From: Hennigella sp049177145 | GTDB taxonomy: Bacteria; Bacillota_I; Bacilli_A; Mycoplasmatales; Mycoplasmoidaceae | NCBI GenBank assembly: GCA_049177145.1 | Contig: CP185406.1 | Location: 558,001 to 622,000, forward strand | Length of the DNA: 64,000 nt | Reading direction: 5' to 3' | Part shown: positions 1-11,072 of the stretch, one piece after another | Layout of the letters: each line of letters opens with the position of its first letter | Numbering within the stretch: the stretch's first letter is position 1 | Translations under genes and position numbers: made by a program | Notes under the pieces: generated by a model | Told to the model about the DNA's origin: nothing | Seen by the model: the letters and a program-made list of their open reading frames with translations, nothing else | Databases searched by the model: none

Positions 1-3000
1 AATGAATCATCTTACATTGCTCTAAAAGAGAAATTCAAGAAAGAATGAGAAAACAAAGTAACAGCACATGACGATTGAACTGATGAGCAAAAAGCTAGAG
101 AAATTCAAAACTTAAACACTGATTTAGCTGCTTTTGATAAGTCTTTCAATAATCAATCATTTGTTTTAAGTAACACATGAAAATCACAAGCAATTATTAA
201 TTTCGCTTTACAACACTATGGAATTAATATTTCTCGTGATAATCTTTCTGTCACTTGATCAGATATTCGTAATATCTTTGATGGATATATTGAATCATTC
301 AAAACTTATATGCATGATTTTAAGGGGATGTCAGAACAAGAAATTGCATTAATAATCGCTCAAGCTGAAAACGCTTATAAAAATTTAATAGAAGGAACAG
401 TCACTGATGATGACGGCAATGAATGAAGTGTTGGTTTAAAAGCAAAATATAATGACCCTCTTGCTGCACTAGTTCAAGCAAAATCAGAAATGATTGCATG
501 TTTTGCCCATGTAAATGACTCAATCGCATTGCTTTCTGGCGTTGCTAATTTAAAGAAATTCTTACAAACATACAACGTTGTTTATAGACAAACTAACTCA
601 AATGCATTTGATCAATTAGTAGATAGTGGTATTATCTCTCAAGATAAAATTGGTACCGATTTATCTGCTAATATGACAAAAATATTTAGAATCACTGATA
701 CTTTACATCCTGACAGAGAAATTAAGACATTTGATGGTACTAAGTTTATACCTGGTTATACAATTAAACCAGTATTAGAATCTGTAGAAACTAACAGATA
801 CACTAATACATATATTATAAACATTGATTGACAATGTTATAAATCTGAATTTGCTGATGACCCAAAAATGACTCCTGAAAGATTGGCAGGCATAACTGGT
901 CACTTATATGATGATGCGAGAGTGCCAGATAAAGATAATCCAATTCCAGATGATTTTGATGTAATAGAATATATGAATGCAGCAACTATACACGTTACTC
1001 CATATAATATTCCTTTAACTGCACAAGCAGAAAAAGAAGCATTACAATCTGCATATTTTAATGGTCAACCATTTAAATATGATTCAACTACAGTATCTAA
1101 AGGAATGATTAACCTTGGATGATTTAGTGAATTAGAGGAAGGCAAGACACATCAAGGTTATGATGCTTTCTACCAAGGTAGAAAGATTGATGATCAAAAC
1201 GACACTGGATTTACTCACTATAGAGTTAACTTCGCTTCATTAATTGATGCAGATATTGAATTTAAATATGCTGAAGCAAACTCTAATGCACTCTCTGGAC
1301 CGCTTAAAGTATCAGATTACCTATCAGCATTAAATACTGGTGTTGTTGATACAACCGTTGAACACGACAAGAAGAATACACCATTAATATTAGATACACT
1401 AATTAACAATTGTGTAGTTTATTCTGATGCGTTAGTTAAAAATGACGACTGAGATAACCGTGAAGCTTACAACACACTTAATGTGTTCTATAGAAATTCA
1501 CAATATGCACACGATGTTGAATCAGCAAGTATTCATACACTAGGTCAATTTGACACAAGTGGATTTGCTAACTCTAAATCTTCATATAAGTGATTAACAA
1601 ACCAATACAACAGACTTCTTAATACTGTTGAAAGATTATCAAACAACGATTATGCAGAACGTTGAAAAGCTGCTAAGGAAATGTGTATTGAGCAATCTAT
1701 TATGTTTACTCTAACATCTGCTTTGGCTCTTTTATGTAGTGTGGCTGGTATTATTTCTATAGTAAAAGTAGGTAAACAAGCAAAAGCTATAGTATTCTGA
1801 GTCGATTTAATATTAACATTAGCAATCGAAAGTATTGATATTTGAAGATATTATAATTTCATGCATAATTATTATTTCCCAACAAAGAATATGAATGATG
1901 CAGCAGAAAAACTAAGAAATTCTGCTGAAACTAAAACATTAAAGAAGTATTTAAACGAGCAAAAAGAATATTTTGGAATAGTAAGAGCTAATGATAAATT
2001 AGAAATTTTAAAAGCTGATTTTGATGCTAACTATGACAAATACTTCAAAAAGCTTGATCCAAGACAATTAAAAGAACGTATGGATGAATTTGCTAATATT
2101 AAGCAAAGTAAAGTGATGATTGATTTCTTAGATAAAGTTGCTGAAGAAGGTCCTACTGTTAAAACATATGAAGAATATATGAAGGAATGAGACAATGAAG
2201 GACATTATAATGCAGTTCAAGCTACATCTGTTGTGATAAGCACAGTACTATGTACTGCACAATTGTGATGAATGTTTGTTTGCGGAATAATTGGCGGCAA
2301 CGACCCAGAAACTCAAGCAGTGACTGATACAACTGCTGAAGTAGCAAGCAAAGAAGCAAAAGTAGGTGAAGATTTAAGCAAAGGAACAGCAAATAATTCC
2401 CCAGTTGCAGAAGGCGATCAACCAGTTGGTGATCTATTGAATGAAAACCAAGATGCTGTTAGAGGCGGTGAAGAAGCCGACCCAATTATTCACCCAGATG
2501 AAGGTGGTAATGCTGGTGGATTACCTGATAATCCAGGACCACAACTTTCAGAAAGTACAAGTTCTGTAAGAAGCGAATCTAACGCATTTGTTGAACAAAA
2601 CGGTAATACGATAAATATTAAAAAATATTGAGACAAACTTAACCCTAAAGGTGATGCCCCACATTGAAAAGTTTATGATCATGTTCGAGAAGACTTATTA
2701 CCAAAACTATATAAAGATAAGGACTTTTTTGAGAATTCAACAATGTCTATCGCAAGAAAAAGAGGTGGACCAAAAATTAGAGAGCCTTATAAACCAGCAT
2801 ACAACAATATTTTAAAAAAGGTTAAGGAAAAGTTCCCTGACTCAAAGACTGAGTTTATACCAGCAGCTTATGAAAGTGTAGAGGAATTTTATGCGGCATT
2901 AAAAAAATTAACTAATGATTCAAAAATTAACGAATCTTTATTTGAGGAAGTACTAAAAGGAATTGATGAATTTGTTGATAGTAGAGCATTAGCATTTAAA

Positions 3001-3264
3001 GACGAATTCCCTTTGACCGTTCCAAGCGAAACATTATTTGCTATGTATAAAGCAGGTAAAGACAAAGAAGTTGGTGAGTTCTTTAAGCAGCTTATAGATA
3101 CTCAATTGTTAAAACCAAAAGTTGGGTTAGGTTATGGGGCGGTTGACCAGTTTAAAGCCGGCGATTTCTTTTATAATTTAATGGGATATATATATCGATC
3201 AATAAGTCATGCGATTATAGATGATGTAATTGAACCGATTAAGATTATTGATAGTTTTCTTTAA
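1..3264 (+). CDS. Large membrane-anchored protein of unknown function, 5' end outside window
   Basis: Open from base 1 to a TAA at 3262-3264 when TGA is read as Trp; 1087 residues are visible and the start lies upstream. I do not recognise the family. Fragment residues 1-560 are hydrophilic and mixed alpha/beta in character. Two hydrophobic segments follow (about 565-585 and 593-612), then a charged helical stretch rich in Lys and Glu (about 620-735). A third hydrophobic segment sits at about 738-765. After it comes a roughly 105-residue low-complexity linker rich in Asn, Pro, Gly, Glu and Asp (about 769-874), then a compact Lys-rich C-terminal domain of about 200 residues. The layout suggests a surface or membrane-tethered protein whose last domain is carried on a flexible linker. 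A terminator follows directly, so the downstream transporters are separate units. Function is not inferred. Confidence 0.75.
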
Positions 3265-3282
3265 TCTGCAAAATATTTAATT

Positions 3283-3310
3283 AAAAAAACATATATTAAT
3301 ATGTTTTTTT
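3283..3310 (+). terminator. Intrinsic terminator after the large protein
   Basis: A perfect AT-rich stem (AAAAAAACATAT with its complement, 4-base loop) ends in a T run and starts 18 bases after the stop codon at 3264. Confidence 0.75.
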
Positions 3311-3338
3311 ATTTTTATTCTTCTAATGAAATTGATAT

Positions 3339-3344
3339 TATAAT
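3339..3344 (+). promoter_or_regulatory. -10 box for the first MFS gene
   Basis: TATAAT lies 15 bases before the ATG at 3360. There is no Shine-Dalgarno between them, so the 5' leader would be very short. Confidence 0.5.
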
Positions 3345-3359
3345 TATTAAAATACGCAC

Positions 3360-4802
3360 ATGATTAATGGACTAGATAATAATCAAATTATTGCTTTGAT
3401 TGTAAACTTTAGTATTTTATTAGTATCCTTAGGGGTATCGATTTTTTTAATCTTCAAAATTAAGTTTGACGATAAAAACTATAGATTATTGTTTGTTATT
3501 TATACATTGTATTGAATAGCACCGATGTTGCTTAGAGAATATACAAGTCAGATGCAGGCAGCAATGAAAGGAATTGGCGATGCATCGGCTAATGGTGTCT
3601 TTTGATGGTTGCCAGTAACTATTTATGGAATTATTGGTTTATTTTGAAAACCGTTGAATGATTTACTAAGTCATAGACTTAAATCTAGAAAGACCGTTAT
3701 TTATATTTCAATTTTTATTCAAGCAGCTGGAGCAATTCCAATGATTGCTTATCCTTGTTTTGCTACAAATGTAATTCAATCATTAACAGTAGGAATTGGA
3801 GCTAGTGGTATTGCTGTTTTTAGTTTAATGTTTAATGAACAATATGCTAAGCGTAAAGTATTTCTTACTGTTTCTCTTTTGTCTTTGCCTCCATTACTTG
3901 GAGAATTCTTTTCTTCGGTTTTACAATGTTGTGTAACTAGTTTCCTGCCTCCAAAGCCTAATCCAGTTACACCAGAATACTGATCACAATACATACCTAT
4001 TGTTAAATATATGTGAGTGATTGGATTGTTTTTTATTGTTGTTACTGGTGTATTAACTATTTTCATAAAAGAAAAGAAAGCATTCTTATATCAAGATAAT
4101 CAATACAAAGAACCCGTAAAAAGCAAGTATGATATTTGAGTTATTGTCTTATTAATTTTTGCTGCGGCAACAACATCATTTGTTAAATTTTCTACTAGTG
4201 GTGGTGATATTATTACTGAATTAACCAACATTGGTCAACACTACGGCATGGAGACTAAGGCATACGAAGGTTACTTGTCAGTAATCTTCACTGTCGGACA
4301 AATGGCTGCTAACATAGTTACTGGTTTATTCCTTGTTAAAAGAATGAGCAAGTGAACAATCTTCACAATATCAAGCGGTTTGTGACTACTTTTTGGAATT
4401 CTATATGGCTCATTACCTAATGTTTGAAGTAGAATGGCATTTAACATTTTGAATGGTTGAGCATTTGGAACAACATACAATATCATAGTGGGTATGACAC
4501 TTAATAAGTTCTTTACTAAATCCAATAAGATTACACCAATTACACTATATAACACAGGATTATCAATTGGAATATGTTCTAGTTTATTCTTTAAACAATT
4601 CTTAAACAATAATGTTTTCCATGGTGGAAAACTTGATTGAGATGTTTATTTAGTAAGAAATTGAATTGTTGCTGGAATCGTTATTGGTATTATTCTATTA
4701 ATGTGAGCATCATTCACTACTGCATGATTTATTGAGAAGAAGCATCCGCCGGGCAAAATAAGAGTAAATAGAGTTCGTAACCAACAAGATATGGATGACT
4801 AA
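3360..4802 (+). CDS. MFS-type 12-TM transporter, tandem copy 1
   Basis: 480 residues with about twelve hydrophobic segments in two halves and a polar loop near residues 235-265, the architecture of a major facilitator protein. Short basic loops such as SHRLKSRK near residue 105 resemble the loop between TM2 and TM3 in this superfamily. Many TGA codons fall in membrane segments and must be Trp. The protein resembles the next gene along its whole length: both have a LLFVIYTLYWIAPM-like start, an MFNE/MFTE segment, and LSLPPLL versus LALPPLI. The pair therefore arose by tandem duplication. It is bracketed by terminators on both sides. The substrate cannot be told from sequence; sugar, peptide or organic anion uptake are all possible. 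Confidence 0.75.
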
Positions 4803-4828
4803 TAAATCCCTTTCAGGGATTTATTTTT
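4803..4828 (+). terminator. Intrinsic terminator between the two MFS genes
   Basis: An 8-bp stem (TAAATCCC / GGGATTTA) with a 5-base loop and a T tract begins at the base after the stop codon. Confidence 0.85.
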
Positions 4829-4831
4829 CTT

Positions 4832-4837
4832 TATAAT
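4832..4837 (+). promoter_or_regulatory. -10 box of a leaderless second MFS gene
   Basis: TATAAT lies only 9 bases before the ATG at 4847 and no Shine-Dalgarno fits between them, so transcription would start at or next to the start codon. Confidence 0.5.
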
Positions 4838-4846
4838 TTATATATT

Positions 4847-6325
4847 ATGGAACTTGGAACAATAGTTACAATATTGGATGTCATTTTACTAACTATTGTG
4901 ATAGTTGGTACTGGGCTTTTAATCTATAAACTTAAACTCGGTAGCAAAAACCATGTTTTACTTTTTATTTTGTTTATCTTTTATTGAATGGCACCCTTAA
5001 TGTGTCGTGAATATACAGGACAAATGCATATTCACATGGGCCTTAAAGATGGTGGATGATTATTATGACTCCCATTAACCATATATGCTATAGCTGGTTT
5101 GTTCTGGAGACCACTAACCGATGTTTTGAGTTGTAAATTACAATCAAGAAAGAAAGTAATTTATATTTCCCTTGTTATACAAGCCTTAACATTATGACCA
5201 ATGTTTGCTTGACCAAATTTAACAACAAACATTATTCAATCAATTGGTACGGGTGTAGGTGCTTCAGCTATTGGTTTGTTTAACTTAATGTTTACTGAAT
5301 CACATCATAAGAAAAAAGTGTTTGTAACTGTTTCTATCTTAGCTTTGCCTCCATTAATTGCTGAATTTATTACTTCAGCACTAGAAGCAATCGTTTGTGC
5401 AATGGTACCTGAACATGGATTAGATCCGGCTCAGCCAGATTTACCTTCATCAACCATTTATCTTGATTATTTAAAATGGTTATGACTAGTGGCACTAATC
5501 TTTGTTGTTGTTTCTTTTGTAATAACTATATTCTTCAAAGAAGAAAGAGAAACACTATTTAAAGATTTAAATTTTAAAGAACCAATTGTAACAAAACAAA
5601 ATAGACAAGTTGTTACATTGGTTTGCATAGCTGGTGCTATATTTGCTTTTGTGAGATGAGTTTCGGCCGGTCCTAGTTCTGTTACACAACTAATTTATAT
5701 TGCGATGTTTGATAAAATGAATCCCGAAACATCAACATCGTACTTCATCGAGGAAGTCAAATTCTTTGAAGGATATTTATCCTTAATGTTTGCTTTAGGA
5801 CAATTAGCCGGCGCAATCATTGCTGGTCTTGCTTTAAGTAGACATCAAGACAGAACAAAAGTTGCATTGATAGCTGTTGGATCATTTATTTGATTAATTT
5901 ATCTATTGACTAATGGAATAGTAATTAATGTTCATATGTTCTTCTGATCAAACATATTAAATGGTTTGGGATATGGATTAATTTATCCGGTGTTAATTGG
6001 TCTTATGCTTAACAAAATGTATGTTAACAAAAATATCATTACACCAATAGGTGTATTTAACACTTGCATGGCTGGTGGTATATTTGTTGGATCATTATTT
6101 AACAACTTAATTAAAGGACCAGTTTATGACTTCCACGAAACACCAGAAACATCTACAGCTCAATTCTTTATGACTGATAACTGAGCAGTTAATGGAACAA
6201 CAATGTTCTTAATTGTCTGTATGGTAGTATTATTTGTATTCTCATATTCTCTAGAGAAAAAATATCCACCTATGAAAACAAATATGGGAACAAAATTTGT
6301 TGCTGCAGGTGAAAGTGAAATATAA
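4847..6325 (+). CDS. MFS-type 12-TM transporter, tandem copy 2
   Basis: 492 residues, a paralogue of the gene immediately upstream, with the same arrangement of about twelve membrane segments and a central polar loop. Segments shared with copy 1 include the basic cytoplasmic loop (SCKLQSRKKVIYIS), the MFTE stretch after TM5, and a late KMYVNKNIITPIG segment matching KFFTKSNKITPIT. This copy has its own -10 box and terminator, so the two can be expressed independently. Divergence between the copies suggests different substrates or conditions, which is inference. No substrate-specific motif is visible. Confidence 0.75.
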
Positions 6326-6349
6326 AAAATAGGCATTAGCCTATTTTTT
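6324..6349. terminator. Bidirectional terminator shared by MFS copy 2 and RNase J
   Basis: A perfect 11-bp stem (AAAAAATAGGC / GCCTATTTTTT) with an ATTA loop. It has a T run on either strand. On the minus strand the stop codon of the RNase J gene lies in the loop, so the last codons of that gene are part of the hairpin. Confidence 0.85.
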
Positions 6350-8030
6350 CATCGAATACAGTTGCTTTAACTAAAGGGCGTTTATTTTTGTTTTTTCAAA
6401 TAAAGAATGTAATTGTATTTTCAGCAATCTTTCTAATTGTTTGGTTTGTGATTGGTTGATGAGATTGTTGCATTTCCTTTTCAATATTTTCTTTAATTGA
6501 ATAGCAAATCTTTTTAATTAGCCCCATACTAGCATTAGCATAGAAACAACCTCTAGTAATTAATACTGGTAAACCAATGATCTTCTTTGCTCTACGGTCA
6601 ATAACAATGGTTGCATTAAATACACCATCAGTCCCAAGAATTCTTCTTGCACCTAGAACTTTAGAGTTATCTTCATTAATCTTTTTACCATCAACATAAA
6701 CTTCTTTAGTATCAACAAATTCATCTGTTACTACTAATTCATGGTTAATTAATTTAACTTTTTGACCGTTAGATACCTGAACGTATCTTTCTTTTTCAAT
6801 TCCTAAGAACTCAACATTGTGTTCCATAGCTGATAACATTTTGTATTCACCATGGATTGGAATAATGAATTTAGGTGCAACTAATTTAATCATCAATTCA
6901 AGTTCAGTTTGTGTGGCGTGACCTGAAGCATGTAATTTACATGTTGATGAGTTTTGTACAACCTTTACACCACATTTATATAGTTTGTTAACTAATTCCT
7001 CAACTGAAGCAAAGTTTCCTGGAATTGGATTTGAACTAAACAATATAGTATCACTTGGTTTTAAAATAACATGTGGATATTTGCCAGCAGTCATCATACT
7101 TAATGCTGCAGTTGGTTCTCCTTGAGAACCTGTTAAGATAATTACTAATTCATTATCTGGTGTGTTTTTGATATCACATGGTTCAACAAAGTCTGTTTTA
7201 AATGTTTTTAACAAACCAGTATTGATAGATGTTCTAATGTTATCATCCATTGTTTTACCAATAATACAAATACGTTTATTTAAATTAATTGCAATTTCAA
7301 TAACATTTTGAATTCTTCTTAAATTACTTGCAAATGTTGTGATGAATACACGTCCTGGAGCTTTAGTAATTTGTCTTCTAATTTCATCCAAAACATATTT
7401 TTCAGATGTTGAAAAACCCTGTGCTTCCGCATTAGTTGTTTCACAAAGCATTAAATCAACACCACGTTTAGCAACTTCTGAAATTTTATGAATATCAGTT
7501 TGTTCCATTTTATTTGAGAAGTCAAATCTAAAGTCACCACAAGTAACTACATTCCCATTGGGTGTTTGTAAACAAACACCAAAACATAATGGAATAGAGT
7601 GGCAAACTCTAAAGAAATCAATTTTGAAATGTTTTGATTCAATCTTTAGATCATCCTTTAATTCAACAAATTTTTCAATTTTTGCATCTGGATGCTCTTT
7701 CATCTTTCTTTTTAAAATATTTTGAACCAATAAACTTCCATATACAACTGGAATCTTAACAGTTTTTAAAAGGTACGGAACACCACCAATGTGGTCTTCG
7801 TGAGCATGGGTAATAATTAATCCTTTAATTTTATTTTGGTTTTCAACCAAATAATCAAATGGACAAATTACAGACGCCACACCTGGTAATTCATTTTCGT
7901 CACTGAATTTATTACCACAATCGATAATGAATAATTCATCGTCATATTCAACGATGTACATATTCTTACCAATTTCTTCTATTCCACCTAATGCAAATAC
8001 AGTTGTTGGTTTTTTATTTAAGTCTGGCAT
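6336..8030 (-). CDS. rnj: Ribonuclease J
   Basis: 564 residues, a normal length for RNase J. This metallo-beta-lactamase/beta-CASP nuclease processes and degrades mRNA by 5'-3' exonuclease and endonuclease activity. The zinc-binding motif HAHEDH followed by IGG is at about residues 76-84, and a second metal-site segment reads CGDFRFDFS. The beta-CASP part includes TGSQGEPTAALSMM and a C-terminal IPIHGEY. The reading frame passes a TGA (Trp) near the 3' end and closes at TAA 6336-6338 inside the shared terminator. An AGGAGG Shine-Dalgarno at 8035-8040 precedes the ATG. It is probably transcribed with def upstream (8-base gap). Mollicutes often carry two RNase J paralogues; which one this is cannot be decided here. 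Confidence 0.93.
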
Positions 8031-8038
8031 AATGCCTC

Positions 8039-8614
8039 CTAATATACTATTAGAGATTTGTCATCATCAAGGAATTTATGTTTTTTATCAATTCGATGAT
8101 AGAAAAGAATTCCTGATAGATGATCTATCTCATGTTGTAAACAAATAGCAAGCAATCCTTCAGCATCTACTGTAATAGGCTTGTTGTTATTTAACATATC
8201 TAAAGCTTTAACTCTAATTTTGTTAAATCTTTTAACATGGCCTGGATGGTTTTTCATTACTGATAAACAACCTTCACCATCTTTCAAATAACAGCAAGCT
8301 ACTGAAGTTGCGACAATTTCAGGATTAGCTAGTAACAATTTATGTTCTTTGTCATAAGCATCCACAAAGTGGATATAGATAATTTTCTTATCACATCCAA
8401 CTTGTGGTGCAGCAACAGCTATTCCTGCCCTAATGTCAAGCTCACTATCCCTGTCTTCAAAACAAGCATCAATATAGCTAACCATGCGGTTAACCAATAA
8501 TGAATCTTTACTATTTAAGGGAAATGTTACATCCTTACACTTTTTAGTTAAAAACTCATTGCTATCTTCTAATATTCAATCAGAAGAAGGTTTAAGATCT
8601 TGTAATTTAAACAT
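8039..8614 (-). CDS. def: Peptide deformylase
   Basis: 191 residues. It removes the formyl group from the N-terminal Met of new proteins. All three family motifs are visible: GIAVAAPQVG (motif 1), EGCLSV (motif 2, metal-ligand Cys) and HEIDHLSG (motif 3, two His ligands and the catalytic Glu). The ATG at 8614 is chosen because it restores a normal N-terminal helix through a TGA-Trp codon. Shorter in-frame starts near 8497 would remove it. A TATAAT lies 7 bases upstream of this ATG, so the mRNA is probably leaderless. The gene is divergent from the hydrogenase operon and lies just upstream of rnj. Confidence 0.93.
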
Positions 8615-8621
8615 TGATACT

Positions 8622-8631
8622 ATTATATACA
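8622..8631 (-). promoter_or_regulatory. -10 region of leaderless def
   Basis: On the minus strand TATAAT stands about 7 bases before the def ATG, with no room for a ribosome binding site. The 92-base gap to hydC therefore holds divergent promoters. Confidence 0.5.
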
Positions 8632-8659
8632 ATTAGTATTTTTTTTATAAGATATTTAA

Positions 8660-8700
8660 TATAATTAATAAAAATATACTTTTTATTAATAAGATAGGAG
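8660..8700 (+). promoter_or_regulatory. Hydrogenase operon promoter with overlapping perfect inverted repeat
   Basis: A TATAAT -10 box is at 8660-8665. An 11-bp perfect inverted repeat, ATTAATAAAAA (8664-8674) and TTTTTATTAAT (8680-8690) around a TATAC spacer, overlaps the -10 box and the expected transcription start. It ends just before the Shine-Dalgarno AGGAGA (8697-8702 region). The position fits a repressor operator or a 5'-UTR hairpin. No regulator can be assigned; the sequence does not look like a Rex site. Confidence 0.5.
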
Positions 8701-8706
8701 AAATTC

Positions 8707-9186
8707 ATGACTATTGAAGAATTTGCTGCGCGAATTAAACAAATTCATAGTAAAAATGGAACTAAATTAATGTGTTTGCAGGAAGCTCAAGCAAACTTTG
8801 GTTATCTATCTCGTGAAGCCATGAGAATGATAGCAGATGAGTTTAACACTACAACTAGTGAAATTTATTCTATTGCAACATTCTATACACAATTTACTTT
8901 TACTAAAAAAGGTAAATATGTTATTACTGTGTGTTTGGGAACAGCGTGTTATGTTAAAGGATCTGCTAAAGTTCTAGAAAAATTTGAACAAATCCTTGGT
9001 ATTAAACTAGGCGAAACAACAGAAGATGGTATGTTTACACTAGCATCTGCTAGATGTGTTGGTTGCTGTGGTTTAGCACCAGTTACTATGATCAATGATA
9101 AGGTTTATACTATTCTGCCTGATCAAGTTCAAGAAACAATTGATTTGATTCTTAAACACGATAGAGAAAATGGAGGTAATGCTTAA
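8707..9186 (+). CDS. hydC: NADH-linked [FeFe] hydrogenase subunit HydC (NuoE-like, [2Fe-2S])
   Basis: 159 residues, NuoE/HydC family. A helical N-terminal domain is followed by a thioredoxin-like [2Fe-2S] domain. Its ligands are Cys76 and Cys81 (VCLGTACYVKG) and Cys117 and Cys121 (ARCVGCCGLAP), the standard C-x4-C and C-x3-C pattern. FYTQFTF before the first pair is typical. In HydABC-type complexes this subunit relays electrons next to the flavin subunit. It is the first gene of the operon, with AGGAGA seven bases from the ATG, and only 2 bases separate its stop from hydB. No membrane Nuo genes accompany it, so it is not part of complex I. Confidence 0.93.
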   Translation: MTIEEFAARIKQIHSKNGTKLMCLQEAQANFGYLSREAMRMIADEFNTTTSEIYSIATFYTQFTFTKKGKYVITVCLGTACYVKGSAKVLEKFEQILGIKLGETTEDGMFTLASARCVGCCGLAPVTMINDKVYTILPDQVQETIDLILKHDRENGGNA

Positions 9187-9188
9187 TT

Positions 9189-11063
9189 ATGACAATTAAA
9201 GAATTACAAGCTATCAAAGATAAGTTAGCTAAGAGAATTAATGACCGTAAATTAGGATTATCTAAAGCTGAACAATCAGGAAAAAAACAAATTCTTGTTT
9301 GTGCATCCACTGGTTGTTTAAGTAATAAAGCAAAAGAAGTTATTGCTGCCTTTTCAAAGAGCATTAGATTACACAATTTACAAGACAAGATTGAAGTCAG
9401 TCAAACAGGATGTCATGGTCTTTGTTCACAAGGTCCAGTAGTTTTAGTTTATCCTGAAGGTATATTCTACCGTAAGGTAAAACCAACAGATGTAACTAAA
9501 ATTATAGAAGAACATTTAATTGAAGGCAATGTCGTTAAAGAACTTGTTTGACCAAACCAATTAGATGAAAACCAAAACATCATTCCTTTAAACAAAACTC
9601 ATTTCTATAAGAATCAAGTTAAGATTGCATTAAAGAATGCTGGTATTATTGATCCAGAAAATATTGATGAATATATTGCATGTGATGGATACTTTGCATT
9701 ACACAAAGTTTTAACATCAATGAGTCAGGACGATGTAATTAAAGTAATTACAGATTCACAATTACGTGGTCGTGGTGGTGGCGGTTTCTCTACCGGATTA
9801 AAATGATCACTAACAAAGAAATCAGTCAACAAAAAGAAATATGTTTGTTGTAATGCCGATGAAGGTGACCCAGGTGCATTCATGGATAGATCTATCCTTG
9901 AAGCAGATCCACATTCAGTAATTGAGGCAATGGCTATTGCTGCTTATGCAATTGGCGCTGATGAAGGTTTCATTTATGTAAGAGCAGAATATCCGGTTGC
10001 TGTTAGAAGACTCGAAACAGCTATTGCACAAGCAAAGAAATATGGATTACTTGGTAAGAATATTCTTGGAACAAACTTTAGTTTTAAATTATCTTTAAGA
10101 TTAGGCTCTGGAGCTTTTGTTTGTGGTGAAGAAACAGCCCTAATGACTTCAGTTGAAGGTAATAGAGGCGAACCAAGACCAAGACCTCCATTCCCTGCAG
10201 TCAAAGGTTTATTTGGTAAACCAACATTATTAAACAACGTTGAAACATATGCAAACATTACAAGAATTATTTTGAATGGTGCAGATTGATTCAAGAAGAT
10301 TGGTACAGAAAAATCAAAAGGTACTAAAGTATTTGCTGTTGGTGGAAAGATTAACAACACTGGACTTATTGAAGTTCCAATGGGAACAACATTAAGACAA
10401 ATAGTATTTGATATTTGTGGTGGTATACCTAAAGGTAAACAATTTAAAGCCGCACAAACTGGTGGGCCATCTGGTGGATGTATTCCAGCTAAACTATTAG
10501 ACACACCAATTGATTATGAAAACTTAATGGCAATTGGTTCAATGATGGGTTCTGGTGGATTAATTGTTATGGATGAAGACAACTGTATGGTTGACATCTG
10601 CAAATTCTACATGGAATTCTGTGTAGAAGAATCTTGTGGTAAGTGTGTACCATGTAGAATTGGAAACAAGAGATTACTTGAATTATTAACTAAATTTACT
10701 GAAGGCAAAGCAAATGAAAGTGATATTGCAAAACTTGAAGACTTATCAACTCATATTAAAACAACTTCAGCTTGTGGTTTAGGACAATCGTCTCCAAATC
10801 CAATTCTTTCAACATTAAGATACTTTAGAGATGAATATGTTGCTCACACTAAAGGACAATGTCCTGCTGGTGTATGTAAGGCTTTAACTGGATACTTTAT
10901 TGACCCTAAGAAATGTAAAGGATGTTCAAGCTGTGCTAGAAACTGTCCGGTTCAAGCAATTAGTGGTCAAATTGGTAAACCATTCCAAATTGATCAATCT
11001 AAATGTATTAAATGTGGAGCTTGTGCTAGAAACTGTCGTTTCAGTGCAATTAGCAAAAAGTAA
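9189..11063 (+). CDS. hydB: NADH-linked [FeFe] hydrogenase flavin subunit HydB (NuoF-like)
   Basis: 624 residues, about the length of HydB in characterised bifurcating hydrogenases. Domains in order: a thioredoxin-like [2Fe-2S] domain (Cys38, Cys43, Cys75, Cys79); the NADH/FMN domain with RGRGGGGFSTGLKW near residue 195 and CNADEGDPGAFMDR near 222; a [4Fe-4S] site with ESCGKCVPC (Cys483, 486, 489) and Cys529; and a C-terminal 2[4Fe-4S] ferredoxin domain (CKGCSSCARNCP and CIKCGACARNC). The fused ends are characteristic of HydB rather than complex I NuoF. This subunit would exchange electrons between NADH, ferredoxin and HydA. Several TGA codons are read as Trp. It lies 2 bases after hydC and 9 bases before hydA. 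Confidence 0.94.
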
Positions 11064-11072
11064 GGAGGGACT

